This document shows positions 51,553-59,832 of a stretch of 64,000 nt of DNA, piece by piece. Origin of the DNA: Rhizobium etli_C (lineage in GTDB: Bacteria > Pseudomonadota > Alphaproteobacteria > Rhizobiales > Rhizobiaceae). The notes below the pieces were generated by a model that saw only the letters and a program-made list of their open reading frames with translations, was not told the origin of the DNA and searched no databases. The position numbers were made by a program, and so were the translations under genes. Positions within the stretch are counted from its first letter, which is position 1. The number at the start of each line of letters is the position of its first letter. Location: the NCBI RefSeq assembly GCF_014198605.1, contig NZ_JACIHU010000005.1; one strand, written 5' to 3'.

Positions 51553-52767
51553 TTATTTGCTCGGCGCCGTGCGGGTATCGACGTCGACGACGACGCTGAG
51601 GCCCGCGCGCAGACGCCCGCTGTCGAGCGCCTCCTGCGGCAGCGCGATGCGCACCGGCACGCGCTGGATCACCTTGGTGAAGTTGCCCGTCGCATTTTCC
51701 GGCGGCAGCAGCGAGAAGACCGAGCCGGACGCCGGCGAGATCGATTCAACGGTGCCGACGATCGGATGGTCGTCATAGGCATCGACATGGACGTTGACCT
51801 TCGAGCCGGCAACGAGATGCTGGATCTGCGTTTCCTTGAAGTTGGCGTCGATATAGAGCTCACGAACCGGAACCAGCGCCATCAGCCGCTGGCCGGGCGA
51901 GACGAGATCGCCTTCCTGGACCGAGCGATTGCCGACAATGCCGTCGTAAGGCGCCTTGAGCACGGTGAAAGAGAGATCGCGGGCGGCCTTGTCGCGCGAG
52001 ATTTCCAGCGCCCGGACCGAACCCTCGGCTTCCTTGCGCTGGGCCTGAAGAATGGTGATATTGGCTTGCGCAGCGGTGATGTTGGCGTCGCCGCCGGCAA
52101 GATTGGCCTTGGCTTGGTCGAGCGCGATATTGGCGTTGTCGAGATCGGCAGCCGTGCCGACCGACTTCGCCTGGAGCTCGCTCTGGCGTTTCTGGGTGAT
52201 TTCGGCACCACGAACGGCCGCTTCGAGTGCCACCTTCTGCGCCCGCGCCTGCGCAAGGCTTGCATTGGCGCCTTCGATCTGCGCGTCGATACGCTGCAGC
52301 GAAAGCTGTTCGGTGGCGATCTGGGCCTGCGCCTGATCGAGGGCGTTCTGATAGTCGCCGTTATCAAGCGTGGCAAGCACGTCGCCCGCTTTGACTTCCT
52401 GGTTGGCGACCACATTCACCTTCGCGACGTAGCCCGTGACCTTTGGCGAAATCGTTGCGATATCGCCCTCGATATAGGCGTCGTCGGTCGACACCATGAA
52501 GCGGCCGTTCGTCCACCATTCGTAACCATACCAGCCGCCGCCCGCCAGAAGAGCGAGCACGACGATCGGCAGCACCGGACTACGGCGCTTCTTCGCAGCC
52601 GCGGGTGCTGCGACCGAACCGGGCGCCGGCTGCGCGGGGACGGACGGCTTTTCCAGGGCTTCCGCCGTCGGAGCCTCCACAACAGTCGCGACCTCGGCCT
52701 TGACCTCTTCGGCTTCGGCCTTTTCGCTGACGATACGCGCGACGTTGCTTTTCTGGTTGCTCGACAT
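51553..52767 (-). CDS. membrane-fusion (HlyD/EmrA-type) efflux adaptor
   Basis: This 404-residue protein has a cytoplasmic N-terminal region rich in Ala, Glu and Pro, one membrane helix (LPIVVLALLAGGGWYGYEWW, about 66-85), a biotinyl-lipoyl half (VTGYVAKVNVVANQEVKAGDVL), a long alpha-helical coiled-coil hairpin (about 145-265) and a beta-barrel region with VHVDAYDDHPIVGTVESISPASG. It bridges the EmrB-like permease to an outer-membrane channel. The ATG at 52767 is preferred to a GTG two codons earlier. It starts the operon facing the TetR gene. Confidence 0.92.
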   Translation of the reverse strand: MSSNQKSNVARIVSEKAEAEEVKAEVATVVEAPTAEALEKPSVPAQPAPGSVAAPAAAKKRRSPVLPIVVLALLAGGGWYGYEWWTNGRFMVSTDDAYIEGDIATISPKVTGYVAKVNVVANQEVKAGDVLATLDNGDYQNALDQAQAQIATEQLSLQRIDAQIEGANASLAQARAQKVALEAAVRGAEITQKRQSELQAKSVGTAADLDNANIALDQAKANLAGGDANITAAQANITILQAQRKEAEGSVRALEISRDKAARDLSFTVLKAPYDGIVGNRSVQEGDLVSPGQRLMALVPVRELYIDANFKETQIQHLVAGSKVNVHVDAYDDHPIVGTVESISPASGSVFSLLPPENATGNFTKVIQRVPVRIALPQEALDSGRLRAGLSVVVDVDTRTAPSK

Positions 52768-52799
52768 GGCCACTTAACCGATCTTGGAGTAATTGATCG

Positions 52800-52821
52800 A
52801 ACTGAACGGTTCGGTTCAGTT
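52800..52821. promoter_or_regulatory. TetR operator 1
   Basis: AACTGAAC (52800-52807) and GTTCAGTT (52814-52821) form a perfect 8-bp dyad around a GGTTCG spacer, 33 bases upstream of the adaptor start. Confidence 0.72.
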
Positions 52822-52858
52822 GACATAAACCTGTTTTACCGTCATATCAAGATGCATA

Positions 52859-52872
52859 GAACCAATCGGTTC
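52859..52872. promoter_or_regulatory. TetR operator 2
   Basis: GAACC (52859-52863) and GGTTC (52868-52872) form a dyad with a four-base spacer in the same divergent promoter. The GAAC/GGTTC words recur from operator 1, so the same regulator may bind both. Confidence 0.55.
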
Positions 52873-52919
52873 GATTTCTTTAAATCAAAGGGCGAAACCG
52901 TAAACACGGTTAAGGAGAC

Positions 52920-53600
52920 ATGACGCTGAAACCCGAGAATGCCACCGTATTCAGCCCTCCTCCTGCTGGAGGCCGATTTGCCGCGGGCGAAGATCCGGCC
53001 AAGCGCCAGCAGATCCTCGACGGCGCCAAGCGTGTCTTCATGAAAATGGGTTTCGATGCGGCCAGCATGAACGATGTGACGCGTGAGGCCGGTGTTTCGA
53101 AGGGGACGCTCTACGTCTACTTCACCAACAAGGAAGAGCTGTTTTCGGCGATGGTCGAAACCGAGCGTGCCGCCTTCGTGGCTGCCGTGCGCACCGCACT
53201 TGCCGAACACGACGACCCCGAATCCGGGCTGTACGAATTCGGGATAAGCTTCGTCACCCATATGACCGACGAAAAGGTCATCACCGCGATGCGCACCGTT
53301 CTCGGCGTTCGAGACCGCATGCCCGCGCTCTGTCAACGCTTCTTCAAGGGCCCGGTCAATCTGCGCACCATAATGCGCGATTTTCTCGAACGCCACATCG
53401 CCGCGGGCACGCTCGAGATCGATGACATCGATCTGGCTGCCGGCCAGTTTCTCGATCTTGCCAGCGGCAGTTTCTTCAAGCTGCGCCTGTTCGGCAGCAT
53501 GGAAGAGCCGCCGACACGCGAGGAAATCGACCGCGTCATCCGCGGCGCGATCAAGGTCTTCATGGCGGCCTATGGCGCGCGCCGGCACGACACCGCCTGA
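52920..53600 (+). CDS. TetR-family regulator of the efflux operon
   Basis: This 226-residue regulator has the HTH AKRVFMKMGFDAASMNDVTREAGVSKGTLYVYFTNKEELF at about residues 36-75 and a C-terminal ligand domain that resembles AcrR/TetR_C members. AAGGAG lies immediately upstream of the ATG. It is divergent from the efflux genes, with two dyads between, which is the standard arrangement for a drug-responsive repressor of its neighbouring pump. Confidence 0.9.
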   Translation: MTLKPENATVFSPPPAGGRFAAGEDPAKRQQILDGAKRVFMKMGFDAASMNDVTREAGVSKGTLYVYFTNKEELFSAMVETERAAFVAAVRTALAEHDDPESGLYEFGISFVTHMTDEKVITAMRTVLGVRDRMPALCQRFFKGPVNLRTIMRDFLERHIAAGTLEIDDIDLAAGQFLDLASGSFFKLRLFGSMEEPPTREEIDRVIRGAIKVFMAAYGARRHDTA

Positions 53601-53705
53601 TACGCTTCTTGACTGCTCGCTTGCATCGGCCAAAACTCCGCAAGAACGATCAAACCCCGCTTTCGACTTTTCTCTAAGGAAGAAGCCGCAACCAGGGGAG
53701 TGAAA

Positions 53706-54545
53706 ATGAGCGCCATCGCACGGGCGATCTGGTTCATAGAGAGCCATTTCGAAAGCGATATATCGCTGGACGAGATATCGGAAGCAGCCGGATTGTCGCG
53801 CTACCATCTGTCGCGCGTCTTCGGGCTGGTCACCGGCCACTCGATCAGCGGCTATATCAGGGGGCGGCGCCTCAGCCGCGCCGTACCCGCGTTGGTCAGC
53901 GGCTCATCCACCATCCTCGAGGTTGCGCTTTGCGCGGGCTACGGCTCCCACGAAGCTTTCACCCGTGCCTTTCGCGACCAGTTCGGCATGACGCCGGATG
54001 CGGTGCGCAGACAGGGGCACACGCGTAACCTTGTCTTACTGGAGCCGATCAGAATGGACCCCGCCCACCTCAGCGACCTCGAAGCACCCCGCTTCGAAAC
54101 CCTGCAGCCAATGCTTCTTGCCGGCCTGGAGGAGATCTACGCCCATGGCGGCGATGCCGCCATCCCTTCACTCTGGCAGAAGTTCAATGGCCATTTCGGC
54201 CATATCTCCGGCCAGAAAGGCAATGTCGCCTACGGCGTCTGCACCCATATCGACGGCGAAGCGGAGAAATTCCGCTACATGGCCGCCGTGGAGATTTCCG
54301 ATACCGGCGATCTGCCCGCCGATTTTGCGACGCTCAAGCTTCCCGGCCAGCGCTACGTCGTCTTCACCCATCGCGGCCATGTCTCCGGCATTTCTCTCAC
54401 AATCAACCGGATTTTCGGCGCGTGGTGGCCGTCCTCGGGTCTGGAGCACGGCGAGACGCCGGACATGTTCGAACGCTACGACGAGCGCTTCGACCCCTAT
54501 ACCGGCATGGGCGTCACCGAAATCTGGTTGCCGATCAGAGCATGA
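53706..54545 (+). CDS. AraC-family regulator with GyrI-like effector domain
   Basis: This 279-residue protein has two N-terminal HTH motifs (ISLDEISEAAGLSRYHLSRVF and ILEVALCAGYGSHEAFTRAFRDQFGMTPDAVR, residues 19-105) and a C-terminal GyrI/BmrR-type domain from about residue 125 (FETLQPMLLAGLEEIYAHGG ... EIWLPIRA) that binds small hydrophobic cations in relatives. The ATG at 53706 is preferred to a GTG two codons earlier. The stop codon is supplied by a palindromic repeat that begins within the last codons (see repeat at 54537). It lies 105 bases after the TetR gene on the same strand. Confidence 0.9.
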   Translation: MSAIARAIWFIESHFESDISLDEISEAAGLSRYHLSRVFGLVTGHSISGYIRGRRLSRAVPALVSGSSTILEVALCAGYGSHEAFTRAFRDQFGMTPDAVRRQGHTRNLVLLEPIRMDPAHLSDLEAPRFETLQPMLLAGLEEIYAHGGDAAIPSLWQKFNGHFGHISGQKGNVAYGVCTHIDGEAEKFRYMAAVEISDTGDLPADFATLKLPGQRYVVFTHRGHVSGISLTINRIFGAWWPSSGLEHGETPDMFERYDERFDPYTGMGVTEIWLPIRA

Positions 54546-54647
54546 TGCCGAAAAGTGCGAGCGGTTTTCGGACGACATCATGCTCTAACTCTTTAATTTG
54601 GAACAGGATTCAAATTTAAGGCCGACCGGCCCTAAATCATCCTGTTC
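54537..54647. repeat. two-part rhizobial palindromic repeat after the AraC gene
   Basis: The first hairpin has arms AGAGCATGATG (54537-54547) and CATCATGCTCT (54576-54586) with an inner pair CCGAAAA/TTTTCGG. The second has arms GAACAGGAT (54601-54609) and ATCCTGTTC (54639-54647) with an inner GGCCG/CGGCC stem. Blocks like these recur between genes in Rhizobium. The first overlaps the last codons of the AraC gene and provides its TGA. Confidence 0.72.
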
Positions 54648-54659
54648 TAAGGAATAAAA

Positions 54660-54763
54660 GTCACATCGATTTCGTATATCCCCTTGCGGCGCTTGCGCGG
54701 CAAGCCGCCGACACTACATTGCGGGGCGTCATCGTTCATGTGACGCAAAGGGGATATACGCTG
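54660..54763 (+). promoter_or_regulatory. structured 5' leader of the TerC-family gene (candidate cis-regulatory RNA)
   Basis: Three helices can form. H1 pairs CGTATATCCCCTT (54673-54685) with AAGGGGATATACG (54748-54760), a perfect 13-bp stem that buries the AAGGGG ribosome-binding site ten bases before the ATG. H2 pairs GTCACAT-CGAT (54660-54670) with ATCG and ATGTGAC (54731-54744). H3 pairs GCGTCA (54726-54731) with TGACGC (54741-54746). H2 crosses H1 and shares bases with H3, so they compete. A small hairpin sits at 54686-54708. TerC-family genes are often under manganese riboswitches, but I do not see the usual consensus here. Confidence 0.5.
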
Positions 54764-55513
54764 ATGCAGGAAATTATGACGCTCATTCAGGATCCGGCCG
54801 CCTGGGTGGCGCTCATCACGCTGGTGGTGATGGAAGTTGTTCTCGGGATCGACAACCTGATCTTTATTTCCATTCTGACCAACAAGCTGCCGCCCGAACA
54901 CCGGGAAAGAGCCCGCAAGATCGGCATCGGCCTTGCGCTGATCATGCGTCTTGCTCTGCTCGGCACCATCGCTTGGATCGTGCAGCTGACCGAACCGCTG
55001 TTCGAAGCCTTCGGACACGGCTTCTCCTGGAAGGATCTGATCCTGATCGCCGGCGGCCTGTTCCTGGTCTGGAAGGCCACCAAGGAAATTCACCACAGCG
55101 TCGATCCGATCGACCATCAGGAGGATTTCATCGCGACGTCGGCAACGACCGGCTTTGCATCGGCGATCGGCCAGATCCTGCTGCTCGACCTCGTCTTCTC
55201 GGTCGACAGCATCATCACCGCCGTCGGCATGACGCCGCATCTGCCGATCATGGTGATCGCCGTCATCGCCGCCGTCACCGTGATGCTGGTCGCCGCCACC
55301 CCGCTTGCCAACTTCATCGAGCGGAATCCGACGATCGTCATGCTGGCGCTCGCCTTCCTGCTGATGATCGGCACGACGCTGATCGCCGAAGGCATGGGTT
55401 TCCACGTGCCGAAGGGCTACGTCTATGCCGCCATGGCCTTCTCGGCGCTGGTCGAGGTGCTGAACATGTTCGCGCGCAACGCCCGCAAGCGCAAACGCGA
55501 AGGCGCTCACTGA
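54764..55513 (+). CDS. TerC-family integral membrane protein
   Basis: This 249-residue protein has seven or so hydrophobic helices. The family motifs are EVVLGIDNLIFISILTNKLP (about residues 25-44) and DLVFSVDSIITAVGMT (about 142-157), whose paired aspartates within membrane helices are thought to bind a metal ion; relatives export manganese or support tellurite resistance and secreted-protein metallation. The ATG at 54764 fits the AAGGGG at 54748; an upstream in-frame start at 54719 lies within the structured leader. It is upstream of gltX but separated by 243 bases. Confidence 0.9.
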   Translation: MQEIMTLIQDPAAWVALITLVVMEVVLGIDNLIFISILTNKLPPEHRERARKIGIGLALIMRLALLGTIAWIVQLTEPLFEAFGHGFSWKDLILIAGGLFLVWKATKEIHHSVDPIDHQEDFIATSATTGFASAIGQILLLDLVFSVDSIITAVGMTPHLPIMVIAVIAAVTVMLVAATPLANFIERNPTIVMLALAFLLMIGTTLIAEGMGFHVPKGYVYAAMAFSALVEVLNMFARNARKRKREGAH

Positions 55514-55588
55514 GACTGAAGCAAGGGGCGCGTCGCAGCCGGCGCGCCCTGCACCAGCATCGTCAGGCCCTTTGCAGGCGCGGTTTTT

Positions 55589-55617
55589 CTTGACGCGCCG
55601 GATTGAATATGGCCTAA
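55589..55617 (+). promoter_or_regulatory. possible promoter upstream of gltX
   Basis: CTTGAC at 55589-55594 is followed 17 bases later by GCCTAA. The -35 element is a full rhizobial match; the -10 is poor. It is 140 bases before gltX. The rest of 55514-55756 holds GC-rich dyads but no gene. Confidence 0.35.
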
Positions 55618-55756
55618 GGCCAGCCGAACGGACGATCGGCGGATGGTGCGGGCGCATGCCCTTTTTCCGGCCGGTTTGCCGAAGATATCTGCATCCTTCC
55701 GGCCGAACGTCGCTTTCCCGCGAAAACCGTCCGGCATTCATTGACGGGCACACACA

Positions 55757-57223
55757 ATGACAGTTTCCGGCACAGCTACCGGCGTTCGCGTCCGCATCGC
55801 TCCCTCGCCGACCGGCGAGCCGCATGTCGGCACCGCCTATATCGCTCTCTTCAACTATCTCTTCGCCAAGAAGCATGGCGGCGAATTCATCCTGCGCATC
55901 GAAGATACCGACGCGACGCGCTCGACCCCTGAATTCGAGACGAAGGTGCTGGACGCGCTGAAATGGTGCGGGCTGGAATGGAAGGAAGGTCCCGATATCG
56001 GTGGCCCCTATGGCCCTTATCGCCAGTCCGACCGCAAGCCGATGTACCAGCCTTACGCGAAGGAGCTCCTCGACAAGGGCCACGCCTTCCGCTGTTTCTG
56101 CACGCCCGCGCGGCTGGAGCAGATGCGCGAGGCGCAGCGCGCCGCCGGCAAGCCGCCGAAATATGACGGTCTCTGCCTCAGCCTGTCTGCCGAGGAAGTG
56201 ACCTCGCGCACCGCCGCCGGCGAAGCCTCGGTCATCCGCATGAAGATCCCGGCCGAAGGCTCCTGCGATTTCACCGACGGCGTCTACGGCGATGTCTCCA
56301 TCCCCTGGGATTCCGTCGACATGCAGGTGCTGATCAAGGCCGATGGCATGCCGACCTATCACATGGCCAACGTCATCGACGACCATCTGATGCAGATCAC
56401 CCATGTGGCCCGCGGCGAGGAATGGCTGGCTTCGGTGCCGAAGCACATCCTGCTTTATCGCTATTTCGGCTGGGACCAGCCGGTCTTCATGCATCTGTCG
56501 CTGATGCGCAATGCCGACAAGTCGAAGCTGTCGAAGCGCAAGAACCCGACCTCGATCTCCTATTATTCGGCGCTCGGCTATATCCCCGAAGCGCTGATGA
56601 ACTTCCTCGGCCTGTTCTTCATCCAGATCGCCGAAGGCGAGGAACTGTTGACGATGGATGAGCTGTCGGAAAAGTTCGATCCCGACAACCTCTCCAAGGC
56701 CGGCGCGATCTTCGATATCCAGAAGCTCGACTGGCTGAACGGCCGCTGGATCCGCGAGAAGCTCTCCGAAGAGGAGTTTCAGGCGCGCGTGCTGACTTGG
56801 GCAATGGAAAACGATCGCCTGAAGGAAGGTCTGCGCCTGTCGCAGACACGCATTTCCAAGCTCGGCGAACTGCCCGATCTCGCCGGCTTCCTGCTGAAGT
56901 CCGATCTCGGCCTGCAGCCCTCCGACTTCGCCAAGATCAAATCGCCGCCGGAAGAGATTCTCGAGATCCTCAACACCGTGCAGCCGGATCTCGAAAAGAT
57001 CTTGGAATGGAATGTCGAGACGATCGAGGCGGAGCTGCGCGCCATCGCCGACCGCATGGGCAAGAAGCTGAAGGTTGTGGTCTCGCCGCTCTTCGTCGCC
57101 GTCTCCGGCTCGTCGCGCTCGCTGCCGCTCTTCGATTCCATGGCGATCCTCGGCCGCTCGGTCGTGCGCCAGCGCCTGAAGCTCGCCGCCCAGGCCGTCG
57201 CCGCCCTCGTCGGCTCGAAGTAA
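55757..57223 (+). CDS. gltX: glutamyl-tRNA synthetase
   Basis: This 488-residue class I synthetase charges tRNA-Glu (in alphaproteobacteria often also tRNA-Gln, corrected later by GatCAB). The HIGH-like motif is PTGEPHVGTAYIALF (residues 17-31) and the KMSKS-like motif is KLSKRKNPT near 256. Alphaproteobacteria commonly carry two gltX paralogues; the length and the VRVRIAPSPTGEPHVG start fit one of them, and I cannot say which is the second copy. It is followed by lysS after 22 bases. Confidence 0.94.
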   Translation: MTVSGTATGVRVRIAPSPTGEPHVGTAYIALFNYLFAKKHGGEFILRIEDTDATRSTPEFETKVLDALKWCGLEWKEGPDIGGPYGPYRQSDRKPMYQPYAKELLDKGHAFRCFCTPARLEQMREAQRAAGKPPKYDGLCLSLSAEEVTSRTAAGEASVIRMKIPAEGSCDFTDGVYGDVSIPWDSVDMQVLIKADGMPTYHMANVIDDHLMQITHVARGEEWLASVPKHILLYRYFGWDQPVFMHLSLMRNADKSKLSKRKNPTSISYYSALGYIPEALMNFLGLFFIQIAEGEELLTMDELSEKFDPDNLSKAGAIFDIQKLDWLNGRWIREKLSEEEFQARVLTWAMENDRLKEGLRLSQTRISKLGELPDLAGFLLKSDLGLQPSDFAKIKSPPEEILEILNTVQPDLEKILEWNVETIEAELRAIADRMGKKLKVVVSPLFVAVSGSSRSLPLFDSMAILGRSVVRQRLKLAAQAVAALVGSK

Positions 57224-57245
57224 GAACAGTCAGAGGATTTCGACA

Positions 57246-58742
57246 GTGGCTGACAACAAGACCGAAAACACTCTTTCCTCCGACGCGACTGAGGTGCGCG
57301 CCCAGAAGCTGAAGCTGCTGCGTGAGCAGATCGGCGACGTCTATCCGGCGCATTTCCACCGGACGATGACCAATGCCGAGCTCGGCACCAAATACGAGTC
57401 CCTGGACCCAGACGTCGAGACGCAGGATGTGGTCACCGTCGCCGGCCGCGTCTATTCCTCGCGCAATTCCGGCATGTTCATGGATATCCATGACGCCTCG
57501 GGCAAGATCCAGATCTTCTCGCATAAGGACGTCACCGGCGAGGAAGCCCGCGCCCTGCTGCCGATGATCGATATCGGCGACATCATCGGCGTTACCGGCA
57601 TCGTGCGCCGCACCAAGCGCGGCGAACTGACGATCAACGCCCAGAAGATCGAGATGCTGACCAAGTCGCTGCTGCCGATGCCCGAGAAGTGGCATGGCCT
57701 TTCCGACATCGAGCTGCGTTATCGCAAGCGCCATCTCGACATCATGACCAACGAGGATTCGAAGCTTCGTTTTCAGCAGCGCTCGAAGATCGTCTCCGGC
57801 ATCCGCCGCTTCATGGAGAATGACGGCTTCATGGAAGTCGAGACGCCGATGCTGCAATCGATCTATGGCGGCGCCACCGCCGAGCCGTTCAAGACGCATC
57901 ACAACACGCTGAAGCTCGACATGTATCTGCGCATCGCGCCGGAACTGTTCCTGAAGCGCACGCTGGTCTCGGGCCTCACCGACAAGGTCTTTGAGATCAA
58001 CCGCAACTTCCGCAACGAAGGCGTCTCCACCCGGCACAATCCCGAATTCACCATGATGGAGTGCTACTGGGCCTATGCCGATTACGAGGACATGATGGAC
58101 CTCGTCGAGCGGCTGTTCGAGAGTTTGGCGTTTGCCATTCACGGCACGACGGAGTTCCCCTTCGGCGACAAGACGATGTCCTTCAAGGGGCCGTTCAAGC
58201 GCGTGCCGATGCCCGATGCCGTCAAGCAAGCGACCGGCATCGATTTCCTCGCGATCAAGACCGATGAGGAAGCGCGCGCTGCTGCCAAGGCTGCCGGCTT
58301 CGCCGTCGAGAAGGATTGGACCTGGGGCGAATGCCTCGCCTTCATCTTTGAGGAGAAGGTCGAAGCGACGCTGATCCAGCCGTCCCATGTCACGCATTTC
58401 CCGAAGGACATCTCGCCCTTCGCCAAGGAAGTGCCGGGCGAGCCGCGCCTGGTCGAGCGCTTCGAGACCTATTGCAACGCCTGGGAACTCGGCAACGCCT
58501 TCTCGGAACTCAACGATCCCGAAGAGCAGCGCCGCCGCATGGTCGAGCAGCTCGAACAGGCACATGCCCGCGGCGAAAAGGAAAAGCAGCTGGACGAGGA
58601 ATTCCTCGACGCGATCGACCAGGGCATGCCGCCGGCCGGCGGCCTCGGCATCGGCGTCGACCGTCTGATCATGCTGCTGACCAATGCGCCGTCGATCCGC
58701 GACGTCATTCTCTTCCCGGCCCGCCGCAGCAAAGCCGACTGA
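57246..58742 (+). CDS. lysS: lysyl-tRNA synthetase, class II
   Basis: This 498-residue synthetase has the N-terminal OB-fold anticodon domain (VVTVAGRVYSSRNSGMFMDIHDASGKIQIF, about 58-88) and the class II core: motif 2 NRNFRNEGVSTRHNPEFTMME and motif 3 GLGIGVDRLIMLLTNA near the end. The start is GTG at 57246 with AGAGG nine bases upstream. It forms an operon with gltX. Downstream lie two strong palindromic hairpins before the convergent gene. Confidence 0.95.
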   Translation: MADNKTENTLSSDATEVRAQKLKLLREQIGDVYPAHFHRTMTNAELGTKYESLDPDVETQDVVTVAGRVYSSRNSGMFMDIHDASGKIQIFSHKDVTGEEARALLPMIDIGDIIGVTGIVRRTKRGELTINAQKIEMLTKSLLPMPEKWHGLSDIELRYRKRHLDIMTNEDSKLRFQQRSKIVSGIRRFMENDGFMEVETPMLQSIYGGATAEPFKTHHNTLKLDMYLRIAPELFLKRTLVSGLTDKVFEINRNFRNEGVSTRHNPEFTMMECYWAYADYEDMMDLVERLFESLAFAIHGTTEFPFGDKTMSFKGPFKRVPMPDAVKQATGIDFLAIKTDEEARAAAKAAGFAVEKDWTWGECLAFIFEEKVEATLIQPSHVTHFPKDISPFAKEVPGEPRLVERFETYCNAWELGNAFSELNDPEEQRRRMVEQLEQAHARGEKEKQLDEEFLDAIDQGMPPAGGLGIGVDRLIMLLTNAPSIRDVILFPARRSKAD

Positions 58743-58780
58743 CAGCAAGAGACGTAGGAAAAACGAAAGCGGAGTGCCAC

Positions 58781-58885
58781 TGCATAATTCCTTAAATCGG
58801 AATCGATTTAAGGAGAGAATTATGCAGCCATCCAAAAGTGCTACAGCGTCCTTTGCGCGTCTGATAAGACGCGCAGGCGCTGTAG
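58781..58885. repeat. tandem palindromic repeat after lysS
   Basis: The first hairpin (58781-58826) has arms TGCATAATTC and GAATTATGCA, and inside them CTTAAATCG and CGATTTAAG around a GAAT loop. The second (58841-58885) has arms CTACAGCG and CGCTGTAG, and inside them GCGCGTCT and AGACGCGC around GATA. Both resemble dispersed Rhizobium palindromes and may also terminate lysS and the convergent gene. Confidence 0.72.
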
Positions 58886-58915
58886 GGGGCGCTCCGGTTT
58901 TTTTTCATGCTGCGG

Positions 58916-59653
58916 TCAGTGTGTCTTTGGAGCTTCCGCCGGCGGCTCTTCGGCCGGCGCCTCAGCCACTACCTCGGGGCTGCCGCTCTCGCCGGCGGGC
59001 GCGGCTTGGCTTTCGGCTGCTGGTGCGCCGTGTCCGCCGCCAGCATCCTTCTTGCCCTTTTCTTCGCTTTTGGTCGAGCCGACGGCGACCGGGTCGACGC
59101 AATCCTCGGGATCCTTGAACGAGGCGCTGATCATGGCGATTTCATCAGCCGGCAAGTCGATGCGCTCGCCGAAGAACAGCCCGTTTTCGCTGGCCTTGCC
59201 GTCATAGTAGCGCGCCGTATAGGGCTTGTCGTCGAGACCGGGAACCGCCTTGTCGGGATGCGGGATGTAAACGACGTCGGCGCCGATTGCCCGGCCGCGA
59301 ATATCGGCGCGCAGCGTCGGGCCGTTCTCGTCGAGCACCACCACCTGTACCAGATCCGGTTTCTGCGCGGCATAAACGGCCCGGGCGACACGCAAGGCGG
59401 TCCTGACACGAGTCATGCCGTCGGTCGGTTCGGTCTTGATGTATTTCCGCACCCAGACGTGATCCTGCTTCTTGATCGTCACCAGGTTGACGTCGGAGCA
59501 TTCGAGCCCGGAACCGCCGCCGGAGACACCGATCAACCTGTCCTTGCCGACATAAAGCGCCGCACCACCGGAAACGCCCGCCAGAAGCGAGACGCCGCCG
59601 ATGATGATTGCCAATTTCCGGGAGGGCCGGAATATGCGCAGTAAGGCCTTCAC
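58916..59653 (-). CDS. exported protein of unknown function
   Basis: This 245-residue protein has one N-terminal membrane helix (LAIIIGGVSLLAGVSGGAALYVG, about 14-36), a periplasmic domain with a single pair of cysteines (Cys52 and a later one in DPEDCVDP), and a low-complexity Ala/Pro/Glu tail of about 55 residues. I do not recognise the domain. The start is GTG at 59653, eight bases after GGAG. It is a monocistronic gene convergent with lysS and divergent from the LysR gene. A cell-envelope role is likely but unproven. Confidence 0.7.
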   Translation of the reverse strand: MKALLRIFRPSRKLAIIIGGVSLLAGVSGGAALYVGKDRLIGVSGGGSGLECSDVNLVTIKKQDHVWVRKYIKTEPTDGMTRVRTALRVARAVYAAQKPDLVQVVVLDENGPTLRADIRGRAIGADVVYIPHPDKAVPGLDDKPYTARYYDGKASENGLFFGERIDLPADEIAMISASFKDPEDCVDPVAVGSTKSEEKGKKDAGGGHGAPAAESQAAPAGESGSPEVVAEAPAEEPPAEAPKTH

Positions 59654-59832
59654 GCCAACTGCTCCGCCATCTCAAACTCCAACGCAGGACAGGTGCTCAG
59701 AATGCTAGAGAAATGACGTTTCCGAAAGTTTAAGTGAGCATGCCAAGCCTGCCCCATTTTGAAAAAACACCAAAAAAGGTCCGCCTTTTTCAACCGCTTG
59801 CCACCGCACATTCCGCCATGCTCTAAACGCTG

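Noticed and set aside
54660..54763. Assignment of the terC leader to the yybP-ykoY manganese riboswitch
   Set aside because: The characteristic paired loops of that motif are not evident; GGGGA occurs only as the ribosome-binding site in the 13-bp helix.
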